This document shows positions 1-11,296 of a stretch of DNA of 64,000 bases, piece after piece. A program made the translations under genes and the position numbers. Source of the stretch: Rhizophagus clarus (Eukaryota > Glomeromycota > Glomeromycetes > Glomerales > Glomeraceae); the NCBI GenBank assembly GCA_015698045.1, contig BLAL01000178.1:62001-126000 (forward strand). The letters are read 5' to 3'. The notes below the pieces were generated by a model, which did no database searches, had not been told where the DNA came from, and was given only the letters and a program-made list of their open reading frames with translations. Each line of letters starts with the position of its first letter. Within the stretch, counting starts at the first letter, position 1.

Positions 1-615
1 AAACACGAATTATAGTATGTCCAGAAGCGTTCCAGACTTCCAGTAGCGTTCCTAAAGAAAAGAAGTGAATACCTTTCGTCAATATACTTGACTAAAGGTC
101 AAATTTTTATGTATTTTTTATTTTTTTTAAAACATTAGAGTGATGAATTTTTTTTTTCTAATGAAAATGTTTTATAAAAAAGATTAAACTGATCGAATCA
201 TATGATCGATACCCAGGTATTATAATCGGCCTTCAATAGAAAGATATTTGACCAGACCTTATATTTTTTTATAAAAAATTTTTTCTGATTAATACCACGA
301 AATAAAAAAAAATCCAAACATTTTGGATTTTTTTTATTTTTTTTTTTCAGGTGTGCATCGGACATGTAAAAGCTTTATAGATTAAATGATATTTCATATT
401 TTATTACATATAATTATATAATATATATATATAATCGGCCAAATTTAGACCAAAATACGCAAACTGAATTTCTTACATATAAAAATTTTAAAAATAAATA
501 CGCAATCTAATAACCTAACCATGGACAAAAAAATCCTAAATTATACGCAAATCAAAATCTTACTCCGCCTAACTCTACTATGATGATGACGCATCAGTAG
601 ACCCTACCCCTGTAT
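1..615. other. AT-rich flank, no gene seen
   Basis: This flank of the Gypsy insertion is strongly AT-rich with poly(A), poly(T) and TA runs. No open frame of useful length or recognisable domain is visible on either strand, and no repeat structure was found beyond low-complexity runs. Confidence 0.5.
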
Positions 616-619
616 ATAT

Positions 620-1228
620 TGTTATCTTGGCAAATGTAAAGGACTGAAACTTTACACGATATCCAAAATAACAGGAGTTTAACTCTGGTAAGAACTTTAA
701 CACGTGATATAATAAATTCTGAAGGCAAACGTTTATAATAAAATAAGATAAGAATAGTGAAGTTTATTAAGAAATAAAGAAATACGTTATAACTTTAGTT
801 AATGGATTGATTCTTTTGTTGGCAAGAATAATCCAAAGAAATTATCTTTTGTTGCAGATAAAATCTTAGTAATAACTAAAGAAATAAAATTACAAAGATA
901 AAAGTTAAATAACCAACTACTACGACCCTACTTTACCTACAACTCATTCAATCACTATATATAATAAAATAATAATAACAAAAATATAATAAATAAAATA
1001 TATAATATAAATATAACAAATAAAATAAATCTAACAAATATAATAAATTATATTAATCATATTAATCAGATTGATCATATTATTATGATCATCATGATTA
1101 TTATGATTATTACAACTATCATGATCGTCCTAACTATTACAACTATTACGACTATTATAACTATTGCGACTATTATGATTATTACGATTATTATAACTAT
1201 TATGATTAAGCAATTTTTAACTTCAACA
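620..1228 (-). repeat. 3' LTR of the Gypsy element
   Basis: 609 bp, matching 15353-15961 throughout with one difference seen. The half nearest the interior is a run of ATT/ACT-type triplets (about 1070-1205). A purine-rich tract lies directly next to it on the element strand. Confidence 0.95.
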
Positions 1229-1245
1229 CTTCCCCCTCCTTTAGA
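1229..1245 (-). other. Polypurine tract (PPT) of the Gypsy element
   Basis: On the minus strand this reads AAAGGAGGGGGAAG immediately before the TG of the 3' LTR. That is the expected place and composition for the plus-strand primer of an LTR retrotransposon. Confidence 0.8.
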
Positions 1246-1259
1246 GTGAACCCTGTGAA

Positions 1260-1670
1260 CTAAATTTCAATAATTAAAGAGTGATATTGTTGAGAAGTTA
1301 ATCGTCTAATCATAGAAAGAGTAATCTCCTGTGTTCCCATTATTTGAAAAGAATTAATTTCAAAGATATAATAAGTACGAATAGCAGTTTGATAATAATG
1401 GTCAGAAATATCCTTTTTTGCTAATTTTTGAATAATTGGACAGGATTCAATTAATTTTCCCAAGTAAAAAGCATAGGTCAATGCTGTTTTTCGTTGTTTT
1501 AACCGTTGTGCTCTTAATAGACATTTATATGTAATGGAAATTTTTGACTTATCATCCATAGTTTCATTGTATGGTGGACCCATAAGTTCTATATTTACTT
1601 GACCAATATTTGATAAATCTTCACAAACTCGCTGAAAATTTTCTACCATTTTGTTAAAAATATAATTCAA
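1260..1670 (-). CDS. Extra frame between integrase and 3' LTR of the Gypsy element, unknown
   Basis: A 136-residue open frame next to the PPT, on the element strand. It is mostly helical-looking and carries no domain I recognise: no signal peptide, no membrane segment and no zinc motif. An extra gene in this position (env-like or accessory) is known in some Gypsy lineages, but nothing here supports an envelope. It may be an accessory protein of this element family or a captured fragment. Confidence 0.4.
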   Translation of the reverse strand: MNYIFNKMVENFQRVCEDLSNIGQVNIELMGPPYNETMDDKSKISITYKCLLRAQRLKQRKTALTYAFYLGKLIESCPIIQKLAKKDISDHYYQTAIRTYYIFEINSFQIMGTQEITLSMIRRLTSQQYHSLIIEI

Positions 1671-2131
1671 TTATTACTTATTATTCCTTTAAATAAGTTT
1701 TTAATATTCTTGTCGATCATTTTCAATATGTTGTACTAATTAATTATCATCGTACAAAATTATTTTTCCAAAATTAGGCTTTTCCAAATTAGGATAACAA
1801 GATAGACGCGTCCATTAATTTAATTACCATTCTATTTTATTCCCCTTTAAGTAAATAAGACCGTTTTTACTACCATTTAATTGAAATCTAATTTTAGTTC
1901 ATTATACTCCTTATTAATTAACTTCCTTTTTCAAATTGACTTATGATAATCACTATTACTTCTCCACTTTAATTACTACTTCTAGAACAAGTCCATAAGA
2001 AATGATGTAATTTTCTTTCGACGCGACTATTTTTCTTTTTACGCGTTTCTAACTTTATAAAAAGGACCGAGGTACTTATTTTTATTCCCTTAACTTTTTG
2101 TTAATTCTAATAAAACCTTACAATTTTCAAC
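1671..2131. other. Non-coding part of the Gypsy 3' region
   Basis: AT-rich sequence between the 3' extra frame and the antisense blocks. The part just before 2132 could serve as promoter of the plus-strand frame. Nothing else was recognised. Confidence 0.4.
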
Positions 2132-2669
2132 ATGGCATCCACGTCTAACTTTATCATTTCTTTCTTACAAACTTATAATAAAAAATCATTTTGGAATTTT
2201 TTGGTCGTCTCTTCCCAAGATATTATTAGGTCATCTCCCTCCTCTACTACTACTCCCGATAGCTTACATGGACACTGGTTCTCCAGATTTCTTAAAGCTT
2301 TTAAAGATTATGACCCTTCTATGTACACTTCATTAGAACCTCAGGTGTGTTGATTTCTTTTTGTTTTACAATAATAGAGGAATACTTGGTTTGTCACGTC
2401 TCAGATTTAAGGGAATTACTGTACTTGACTATTTGGTAGCCACTCCAAATCCTCTTGTTCAGGCAATCTATTGTTGCTAATAAAGGTCTGCTTATCTTGG
2501 AGGAAAGATAGGCTAGGCACCTTCCTTTATTATTAAATAAAAAGTTATCAATGCACCACTAACCTACCTGTACTTTTACAGTTAAGGGATGAAAAAATAC
2601 GTGATCCGGAAAGATTTAGGAAATATTGGATTGAAATAATCCAGGAGTGCGAAAAAGTATGCTAATTAA

Positions 2670-2700
<31 letters not shown>

Positions 2701-3065
2701 TAATGATACTTAATTTCCAGTTTTCCTAACTTGTTTTCCAATTTTAGTGGCATCATTTAGTTCTAGCTCGTAATGAAAGAAATTTTCTTCTCGCTCGTCT
2801 TGATGTTGTAGATAGGGAAATAAATCAAATACAACTTTCTTTTAAGACGCTTCCTTTTGTTGAAGATTTTTCTGATTTTGAAGATCCTCCTTTAAGTGAT
2901 GTTGCTTTTTCTGATTCTGGAACTGCTTCCAGTACGTCTGAGTCACGTTCTGAAAAAAGAAAATTACGTCCTAGGGTTCCTCCTCCTCCTCCTCCTGAAA
3001 AATCGAAATATGTTGTAAATACGCCTCCTAGAAAACGCCGCAGAAAAAATCATACTACTTCTTGA
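2132..3065 (+). other. Antisense coding-looking blocks in the Gypsy 3' region
   Basis: On the strand opposite to gag-pol there is an open block from 2132 to about 2346, beginning at an ATG, and a second block from about 2750 to 3065. The second is rich in acidic and Ser residues, then a Pro run, then a basic Arg/Lys patch that could be a nuclear localisation signal. The parts between have GT/AG-like ends and a long T run, so they may be introns. No family was recognised. Some plant Gypsy elements (Retand, Grande) carry antisense frames in the same place. Confidence 0.45.
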
Positions 3066-3394
3066 GTTCCTAAACCAATTCCTATTCCTCCTTCTGATTC
3101 TTCCTCTTCTGATTCTATTTCTTCCTCTCCTCCTAATTCTCCTCCTTCTTTATTACCAACTATAATTATTCCTTCTTTACCTATTGAACAAATATTACCA
3201 CTACCTCCTCACGAATCTCCTTTACGTCCTATTCAACATCAACAACCGCAACAAGAATAAACTCATCAATCATCTTCTCCTTTGCCTTTTAAACCATCTA
3301 CTCCTTCACCTGTATCAAGTCCTGACCATTCTTCACCTCAACTTGTATGTAATAAAATGTGTCCAATACATTGTCTCCAATAAAATTATAATTA

Positions 3395-4777
3395 TTATTG
3401 TATAAGTACAATTGGTTCTAATACTTGATTATGATAAAGTTTTAAACGATTTCCATGTACTACATTTTTGACTAGTCTACCATCCATAGTACGTAACTTA
3501 TAGACATTATTGTCTAAAACTTCATGGATAAAATAAAGTCCTATCCATTTATCTTCTAATTTTGCTGAAAAATTTGTTTTAAGCCATGTTCGTTCAACTA
3601 AAACTTTATCTCCTATTTTAAGTTTAACTGATATTCCTTGTTGGTCATGTCGTTCTTTCTGCTTTTGTTGTTCCTTATCAATAATACCAATAACTTCTTG
3701 TCGATCAGTTTCCAAATTTTCAATAAGTTGATATAATCTTGCTAAAAGAGGATTTTGTTCATCTTTTTCTTGTATATTTGGTAATTTTAAGTCAATTGGT
3801 AATGTCGCTTGTCGTCCATAGACTAAATAGAATGGCGTAAAACCTGTTGTACTATGTTTCTTTGTTCTATAAGCAAATAGGGTAGCATCTACCAACTGGT
3901 CCCATTCTTTGTTTTCAGAATTAACTAGTTTAGTAATGCACTCTCCTAAAGTTCTATTGAAACGCTCTACCATTCCATTTGTTTGTGGCCTATAAGGTGA
4001 TGTTAGTCTATGCTTTGTTTGATAATTTTCACATAACTTATCTATTATTTGATTAACAAATGAAGTTCCTCTATCAGATAAAATTTCTTGAGGTACACCA
4101 TGACGACAAATTATTTCTTCATAAATAAACTTAGCAACAGTTTCAGCACGAATATTTTCTATAGCCTTTGCTTCTGGCCATTTAGTAAAATAGTCCATTG
4201 CAACTATTATATATCTGTTTCCTTGTTCTGTCCTAGGAAGTGGTCCTTTAATATCAATACCAATTCGATAAAATGGGCTTTTCACTTTTATTGGTATAAG
4301 TGGTTCTACCCTTTGTTGAGATCCTCTTCTTTGGCATGTATCGCAAGTATTGATATAATTTCTAATATCTTCAAACATTTGAGGCCAATAATAACGTTCT
4401 TTTACTTTTTCAAATACCGCATCAATTCCTAAATGCGCAGCATTTAAGTCTTGATGTAAATGATAAAGAATAGATTCTACTTGTTCACGTAAAATTACTC
4501 TTTTAAAACCACCCTGGGTTCTCCTATATAATAAATTATTTTGTAAAATATAATGAGCTGAGGTACGACGAATCTTTGCTTTTTGAGTACTATTGTAATG
4601 ATCTGGAACAGTAAGTGCATCCAGATATTGCACTAAGTCTCTATACGTTTGTTCATTCATGATTAATATTTCGTTGGTTGTTGGGGATGTTTTGTAGATC
4701 TGTGTTGGGATTAATTCGAGATAAGGCGTCCGCATTAGAGTGTTTAGTTCCTTTTCGATATTGAATTTCATAATCAT
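3395..4777 (-). CDS. Gypsy integrase region (fossil)
   Basis: This region reads as a Ty3/Gypsy integrase. It has an N-terminal H2C2 zinc-binding stretch (motifs HLHQD and CDTCQRR), a DDE catalytic core with GIDIKGPLP, the second Asp in ILSDRGTSF and the Glu in NGMVERFNRT, and a C-terminal region with KIGDKVLVER and HGNRLKLYH. The enzyme inserts the cDNA copy into the chromosome. No chromodomain was recognised at its end. It is part of the broken element. Confidence 0.9.
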   Translation of the reverse strand: MIMKFNIEKELNTLMRTPYLELIPTQIYKTSPTTNEILIMNEQTYRDLVQYLDALTVPDHYNSTQKAKIRRTSAHYILQNNLLYRRTQGGFKRVILREQVESILYHLHQDLNAAHLGIDAVFEKVKERYYWPQMFEDIRNYINTCDTCQRRGSQQRVEPLIPIKVKSPFYRIGIDIKGPLPRTEQGNRYIIVAMDYFTKWPEAKAIENIRAETVAKFIYEEIICRHGVPQEILSDRGTSFVNQIIDKLCENYQTKHRLTSPYRPQTNGMVERFNRTLGECITKLVNSENKEWDQLVDATLFAYRTKKHSTTGFTPFYLVYGRQATLPIDLKLPNIQEKDEQNPLLARLYQLIENLETDRQEVIGIIDKEQQKQKERHDQQGISVKLKIGDKVLVERTWLKTNFSAKLEDKWIGLYFIHEVLDNNVYKLRTMDGRLVKNVVHGNRLKLYHNQVLEPIVLIQ

Positions 4778-5309
4778 ATTCTGAAAGAGTTATTTTCCAT
4801 CTTTCTAATCGTCGATTGGCTGTTTCAGATGAAGAGTTAAGTAACCATTTCAAGGCTGAATGATCTGTAATAATAGTAAAGTGGATTCTAAATAAATAGT
4901 GTCTAAAATATTTAACTGCCCAAATAATTGCCAAATATTCTAATTCTGTAATAGCATAATTCTTTTCTGCAGGAGCCAAAGTTCTACTAGCATAAGCGAC
5001 TACATATTCATCTTTACTATCCTTTTGAGCTAATACTGCACCAATTCCAATGAGTGAAGCATCTGTATATAAAAGAAATGGTTTTTCAAAATCTGGATAT
5101 CGAACTATAGGTGCTTGGGTAAGTTTAGTTTTCAATATTTCAAAGGCTTGTTGTTGAGTTTCTGTCCATTTATAAACTACATCTTTCTTTAATAATTCAT
5201 ACATAGGGTCGGCTAATTGAGAAAAGTTCTTTATAAAGCGTCGATAATATGAAAATAATCCTAACACACCTCTTAAATCACGAATATTTACAGGTATTGG
5301 ATAATTCAC
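4653..5309 (-). CDS. Gypsy RNase H region (fossil)
   Basis: This stretch contains the thumb/connection of the reverse transcriptase followed by RNase H: LLYTDASLIGIGAVL, then SRTLAPAEKNYAITELE, IWAVKYFRHYL, and TDHSALKWLL, ending with HSNADALSR. The pattern is typical of Ty3/Gypsy, where RNase H removes template RNA during reverse transcription. It overlaps the integrase frame slightly. Confidence 0.9.
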   Translation of the reverse strand: MNYPIPVNIRDLRGVLGLFSYYRRFIKNFSQLADPMYELLKKDVVYKWTETQQQAFEILKTKLTQAPIVRYPDFEKPFLLYTDASLIGIGAVLAQKDSKDEYVVAYASRTLAPAEKNYAITELEYLAIIWAVKYFRHYLFRIHFTIITDHSALKWLLNSSSETANRRLERWKITLSEYDYEIQYRKGTKHSNADALSRINPNTDLQNIPNNQRNINHE

Positions 5310-5429
5310 AATTTTGTCTATTTTTTCAGGATCTGGTTTAATTCCTTCTTCTCCTACAACATGTCCAAGAAATTGTAATTCTTTTGCTCCAAAGTGACAT
5401 TTTTCTGCCTTTAGTCGAAGATTGGCTTG

Positions 5430-6519
5430 TCAAATTTTATCAAATACTTCTTCTATATGTTGTAAGTGCTCTTGAAAAGTTTTTGAATAAATGATAACAT
5501 CATCAAGGTAAACCATGACAAATTTCCCTTTGAGATTTCCTAATACCTTATCCATTGTTCTTTGAAAAGTAGCAGGGGCATTACATAGACCAAAAGGCAT
5601 TACTTTAAATTCATAAGTTCCAAATTTAGTGATAAATGCTGTTTTTTCTTGATCTTCTGCTTTTACTTTTATCTGCCAATAACCTGAGACTAAATCAAGC
5701 GTTGTAAACCATTGAGCTCCATTTAGTGAATCCAATATTTCATCAATTCTTGGAAGTGGGTAATTATCCTTTTTTGTTACATCATTAAGAGGCTTGTAAT
5801 TAACACAAAATCGTAATTGACCATTTTTCTTTTTAACTATTACTACCGGAAATGATCAAGGACTAGAGGATGGTTGAATAAGATCTTGTTTCAACATCTC
5901 ATTTATTTCTTTTTCAATAAACTCATTTTCTTTAGGTGCTGCTCTATAAGCATTTTTCTTAATAGGATGTACATTTTCAGTAATAATAACATGCTCTCCT
6001 AAATGAGTCTGTTGTAATTCTTCCATAGATCGTGCAAAAAGCTCTTTATTTTTATCTAGAATTTTGGTAAGAGATTCAATTTGCTTTTGCTCCAATTTCT
6101 CCTATAGGAACTTCCTTATTTTCTTCAATAATAATCTTCGTTTTATTATTTTCATCTTTATTCTGCATAATAGTATACATTTCCCAGTCTTGTTCTATTT
6201 GGCAACATTCCAAACAATTTTCTTGATCTTTTAAAATTTTACATAAGCATCGACCAGGACCTTGACTATTTGTTGTTCCATCTTTTGTTCTATATTTTGC
6301 TTCACAATATTCCATAAATGCGACAGAATATTTACGATCTTCAATTTGAAATTCTTCATTGTCGATTTTAAGATTATAATAAGGTGTAGGTTCCAAATCT
6401 TCTTCTTCTTCTAGTTCTAATTCCCCTTGAGGGTCAATAGTAATAAACCTAGTTGGGTCCATTTTTTCCATGCACGTCACAGGTATCATTTGAATTTGAT
6501 CATTACATTTTATTTTCAT
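5430..6519 (-). CDS. Gypsy reverse transcriptase region (fossil)
   Basis: This region encodes the palm and fingers of a Ty3/Gypsy reverse transcriptase. The most telling motifs are FTTLDLVSGYWQI, FKVMPFGLCNAPATFQ and the catalytic box VYLDDVIIYS. The N-terminal part carries an acidic linker and the HVIITENVHPIKKNAYRAAP stretch found before many Gypsy RT domains. It is spread over several open blocks. The nested hAT lies between this region and the protease. Confidence 0.85.
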
Positions 6520-6572
6520 TGTGTTATCATTATAATTAATTATTACATTAACATATTTTAACCATATATTTC

Positions 6573-6580
6573 CTAGTAAT
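6573..6580. repeat. Left 8-bp target duplication of hAT-1
   Basis: CTAGTAAT here is repeated exactly at 11289-11296, directly outside the two inverted ends of the inner transposon. Eight base pairs is the length made by hAT transposases. Confidence 0.9.
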
Positions 6581-6609
6581 TAAGGTTGCTTGCCAAAACC
6601 CATCTGGCC

Positions 6610-6750
6610 TAACGCGAAACGCCGAAACTCATACATAGTGCTGAAATGCCGAAATGCCGAAACTGCCGAAACTGCCGAAACTGTTTCGGCATTTCGGCAT
6701 TTCGGCAGTTTCGGCAGTTTCGGCATTTTGACATAGTTTCGGCATAAGTA
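6610..6750. repeat. Left subterminal palindromic array of hAT-1
   Basis: Consecutive GCCGAAAT/GCCGAAACT units are followed by the inverse series TTTCGGCA, giving a long near-perfect inverted repeat centred near 6681. The same motif recurs near the right end. Clustered subterminal motifs are the usual transposase-binding sites of hAT elements. Confidence 0.85.
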
Positions 6751-7137
6751 ATACTAATATTTTAATAGAGTTTTGGCATATTTTCGTCATGTTAATAGTA
6801 TCTGACAGATAAAAATTTATTTTTTAAAATTTAAATTATTTATTGTATTTATTATACGTAATCCAATGATAAAAACTAGCAATTAAATTCAAATTTATCA
6901 CTAAAGAAATAAAATCCCAGTTAAAAAAGTTCACCATTTTATTTTTATTTTATTTAATTTTGATAAAAAAAAAATATTGATACTTGTTCGCTACTATTTT
7001 AAAAAATAGTACCCAGGCTGTACGACGTGGACGTCAGTATCAATTCACAGCCCAAAAAAAATGTGAGTCTCCAGCCGATATTTGGTACGGACTGGGCCTA
7101 GCTACTCACTATAAAATAATATAATAAAATTAATAAA

Positions 7138-7791
7138 TTATCTTCGGTGACGATACGTAGGTAGGTTTCTTGCCCTTCTACGATCGTGTCGCGTATCTAA
7201 AATAAATTGGTTAATTTAAGATGTGAATAAACTTTAATTATAGAAATTTTATAATTACCTCGTCTTTCCCAAAATCTCGATCTAAATGTGCGATAATATC
7301 TTGCTCTGATACGCGACCATCTTCTTCCAGGGACACCGCTACGATAAAGGCAAAAACTCTAAATATCAAAAAACGAAATAATATTTAGTTAAATATTTTC
7401 AATTTTAAGCAAATATTTTTTTTTGCCATTATATTTTTCATACATGGTATTCCCTGAGAAGATTCCTCCATTTTTGGTGGCATCGTTGTGCCGTGAACCT
7501 CGAAGTTCTAAAATGATGATTTAGTCTAATTCAAACGAACGAATTAGTTGGATTAAAGATAATAATTCTATTTTTAACATATTTTAACATATTAAATATT
7601 ATACATATGAACCTTCTTGCGATTGACCTCCAGAATCTTGATCGATCTCTCCCGTATTCGTTATGAAATTCGTCATTTCTTCTTCTTCTTTCTTCCACCA
7701 AGTAATCGGTGTATTCATCGAACCATTGAATAGGACGAGAGTGGCGACGAGGCTAGCGATGGGGCTGGCGATGAGAGTGACGATTGGGCAT
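7138..7791 (-). pseudogene. Myb/SANT-like accessory gene of hAT-1, four exons, one in-frame stop
   Basis: Exons 7613-7791, 7444-7507, 7259-7358 and 7138-7196 join in one frame through GT-AG introns, giving about 133 codons. The N-terminal half reads IQWFDEYTDYLVEERRR, then RFWRSIARR and FTAQRCHQKWRNLLREY, the tryptophan/aromatic pattern of a Myb/SANT-like (trihelix) DNA-binding domain. The second half is very Arg-rich and could bind DNA or act as a nuclear signal. The ATG at 7789-7791 is followed by a TAG at codon 13 (7753-7755), which could come from CAG. Myb-like partners are known in PIF/Harbinger transposons; in a hAT this is unusual. It may be an accessory protein or a captured host domain. 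Confidence 0.6.
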
Positions 7792-8469
7792 ATTTACAAA
7801 ATTAAGATGTGAGGAAAAATGCAAAAAGAATGAGATGAGTAAATCGTAAAATATCCTTTTATAAATAAAATTTGGACAATTCCTTTTTGTTCCCTTTCTT
7901 CAAAATACTGATTTATTAGTTTGCATCATTAAATTTAAATATCATCCTTAAAATAATAAATCTTTGTTTATTCTCTTTGTTCTTAAAAAAAAATCATTTT
8001 TTTTAAAAAAAAATCGGAATATTTTGTACATCTCTTAAAAAAAAATAAAAAAATCAGTGCATAATACATACAATGTGATTTGTATAAAAAAGTCATCTTG
8101 CATCGTTAAACAAATACCGATATAAAATTACTTATCATCATCCCTGTGTGATAAAATTTAATTGTTAACTTCTTTCTCTTTCTTTAGAGCACACATTGAA
8201 CACGAATCAACACAAATTTAACAAAATTTGGCTAAAACGAGCGAAATTTTACCAGAATTATCAGCACAAATCGAACACAAATCGAACACAAATTGAACAA
8301 GATCGAAAGAGTTTGTTTGCATCACGTCGGTGTTGTTTAAATTTCGTCACACAAAAATTTTTTAATTTAAACTCTTAAATAAATCAATATAATTATAAAC
8401 TTATTTACAAATTTACTTTATTAATAAAAGAATTATTGTTATAATGATTTCCTAAAAATAAAGAAAAAA
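7792..8469. other. Non-coding spacer of hAT-1
   Basis: AT-rich stretch with A/T runs near 7985-8060 and a short array of ACACAAAT-type repeats near 8195-8300. The only open frame is 60 codons of that low-complexity repeat and I do not regard it as a gene. Confidence 0.5.
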
Positions 8470-10761
8470 TTATTCTTCTTCATCTACATCATCTACATCG
8501 ATGAATTCATTCAATAAATCCTCTACATTATAATCAAAATTTCCTCCCCTATCGCTTTCTTGTTCGCTTTCTTGCTCATCATCATTGCCATCATCTGTAT
8601 TAATTTTTTCGTATTCTTCTTCAGATTCATCTAAAATGTCGTCCGGGATCTCTCCAATTTCTTCAATTATTAATTTGTGTGACAAATCAACAAATTTATC
8701 GATCCATACATGTTCTATTAGGACAACACAATTATCTGAAGGAACTGTAATTTGATTAGATAAACTTTCATTTGATAAAACATCACATTCATCATCATCA
8801 TCATTAGTTTCTGCCAGAGCCTCTGCAATTCGAATGTTCATTTCAGTTTCGCTAATACGAGTATCATTTTTTTCTATACCATAAAAACCAAGCTCTTTCT
8901 TAGCATTGGACTTCCAATGCATGATCATTTTAGCCATGGATTCTAGTCGACTTATATTCAAATTTAAACGCTGATCATTAAATAGCCAGCCAAGTGTTGA
9001 GAATCCTCGTTCGCAACTTGCAGAATTTGGACAAATCGCTAATAGATGGCGAGCGACTCTTGGGAGGCTGTTCGGTCGAGGGTCAGTATCGATCAAATTC
9101 CACCAATTTAGAGGATCGTCTAGAGAACAAGATTCATCAAGATCAAAGGGTGGTTTATTATCACGGTAGTCCTTAATTTGCTCGCATAGAGCCCTGGATT
9201 CTTTAAGATCAAATCCTAACCTTTTACCAATTGTAGTAGCGCACCTCACGATCCTTGAATAAGCTTTGGCTGTGAAAGGCTTACTCCTAAATCGGGGATC
9301 TAGGAAAAAGCAGGTTATATATTTGTCATCATCGAACTCTTTGAATCTTTCGTTCATCACGTTGAAACAATGGTTACGGAAGTTTTGATTAAATGATTTG
9401 GGTAATTATTTCAAAACTGCTGATAGTCTTATTAAACTTAAAAAACAATCTCCAAGCGTCGCTGATCTTGATTCTAAAGCCAAGACGGCTTTTCTCAATG
9501 GATTTAAAACGAATGAAAGAATTCGTAAATCGGAAAAAAAATTCCGTGTTTGGATAACACGTTTGACCTTATCATTCAACAAATTACTTTCATTAGTAAT
9601 AATTTGTTCTAGTATTGGTTCCAACCTAATTACCGAATCTACTGATTCGCTAGCCATTATCCATCGCGTCTTACAATATAACTTAATGCCTCCTCCATGA
9701 ATACTATTCTCTTTGATGAGTTGTGTGAGTTTGGCTCCAGCTTGATGGGAATTTTTAAAAAATGAAGCTAATGTATTAACTTTTCGTAATAAACGATCTC
9801 CAAAACTTTCTTTAAGTATATCACACACGATAAGATTGACCGCATGTGCTATACATCGTACGTTTTCGATGTTAGGGTATTTCTCTTCAATAATTTTGCG
9901 TGCATTCCGAACGTTTGAGGCATTATCAGACACAATAGCCGATATTTTATTCAGGCCGATCCTTTCAATTATTTCTCCAATCACTTCGGCTACGTAATTA
10001 CCTGTATGCGAATGTTCTGACAAATCTTGAAGTTTATACAAATACTCTTCTCTCGACGGAGTCATAATAACAAAATTCCATATAGAACGATGAGTGGGGG
10101 ACGTCCAACCATCGAACGCTAAATTATATTAATATTAATATTATTACTTAAAAACACATTAAGAATATTGTTTTAAAAAAGTATAAAAAAAGTATTAAAA
10201 ACCTAAAGTCAAATTAGCTCCATTTTCAATGACGGATGTGACAGTTGAGTTCACCATTGATAATTCCCGCTCAAGTAACTGATCTGACAAAAATTCTCTG
10301 GTTGGCAGCTCATACGAAGAATTAAGCTCCTTTACAAAGTTAATAAAAAAAGGGTGCTCGACTATCCGGAATGAAATACCACATGCAACGAAAAATTTAG
10401 CCAAGGCACGATTAATCCTAGTTACTCTACCATCAGGAATTTTTGTGGAATCATGGTAGTCTGTAATATTTAACTGATTACTCCCAACAATTTTTCTTTT
10501 TTTATTAACTTTATCTTCACGCTCTAATATTTTATTCAAATATTTTCTAACAATGGGTCCTGGAGCTTCCGAGCAGTGGTTCGCAAAGTGCTCTTTAAGT
10601 TTTGATATATCACCTCGTGACCATGAAAAATTACAATATTTACAAGTGGCATGATATTTTCCTGAACCAACGGGATTTCCTCTAATAGCATTCTCCCAGG
10701 TAGAGCTGGGAGGCCTACCACCTTTATTTTTATTTTTTTCTAAGTCTAAAGTGCTGGTCAT
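8470..10761 (-). pseudogene. hAT transposase with BED zinc finger, one in-frame stop
   Basis: Exon 1 (10203-10761) starts at MTSTLDLEKNK; an upstream in-frame ATG at 10851 would add a hydrophobic stretch that seems unlikely. It contains a BED-type finger (CKYCNFSW then HFANHC). A GT-AG intron (10119-10202) restores the frame into AFDGWTS. Exon 2 (8470-10118) carries the catalytic SDNASNVRNARK and CIAHAVNLI region and ends with the hAT dimerisation motif CPNSASCERGFSTLGWLF plus an acidic tail. A TAA at 9406-9408 splits exon 2; otherwise the frame is continuous. The protein would cut and rejoin the element ends. Confidence 0.9.
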
Positions 10762-11089
10762 ATTGAAATGTGTATAAAGTTTTTTTATTTTGTACGTGTT
10801 TAAGTAAAAAAAGTAATGCAAGGCAAACACGAAGTAATTTAAAAAATTCATAACAGATAATCATATGATTTGGTTCAAATTTCAAGGTATAGCCGTAACA
10901 GTTGGGGATTATAACAGTAAAATGATAAATAAAAAAAGGAGTTAAAGGAGTTAAAGGACGAAAAGTAACTGATTATCTTTGATATTAATGATGTCAGATC
11001 ATTTCCTGAATGACCGTCAGATATGATTGGTTGTGTGTCATGTGGTGGCTGAATTTTATTTTGTTACACTAATTACATTATTAGAAAAA

Positions 11090-11288
11090 TGAAACTATGC
11101 CGAAACTATATTAAAGTATTAATATATATTATGCCGAAACTATGCCAAAATGCCGAAACTGTTTCGGCATTTTGGCAGTTTCGGCAGTTTCGGCATTTCG
11201 GCATTTTTGGCTGCTTGCCGAAACCTAGTTTCGCCAGTTTCAGCAGTTTCGGCATGCCGAAACTCACTAGTTTCGGCAAGCAACCTTA
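11090..11288. repeat. Right subterminal array and inverted end of hAT-1
   Basis: Repeated GCCGAAACT/TTTCGGCA units mirror those near the left end and run into GGCAAGCAACCTTA, the complement of the left terminus. The exact 8-bp target duplication follows at 11289-11296. Confidence 0.85.
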
Positions 11289-11296
11289 CTAGTAAT

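Larger units (their letters stand above)
6581..11288 (-). mobile_element. hAT DNA transposon (hAT-1) nested in the Gypsy element
   Basis: A 4,708-bp hAT element. Its ends are inverted repeats (TAAGGTTGCTTGCC at 6581 and its complement ending at 11288), flanked by an 8-bp duplication. Inside each end are dense arrays of GCCGAAAC/GTTTCGGC units (about 6610-6750 and 11090-11280), probably transposase-binding sites. It carries a two-exon BED/hAT transposase (8470-10761) and a spliced Myb/SANT-like gene (7138-7791), both on the minus strand. Each gene has one in-frame stop, so this copy is probably not autonomous, although ends and target duplication are perfectly preserved. Confidence 0.93.

Noticed and set aside
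4088-4432. Plus-strand frame opposite the integrase
   Set aside because: It is the antisense shadow of the integrase core, with no motif and biased low-complexity composition.
8196-8378. 60-codon plus-strand frame in hAT-1
   Set aside because: Made of short ACACAAAT-type repeats; no domain and no splice support.
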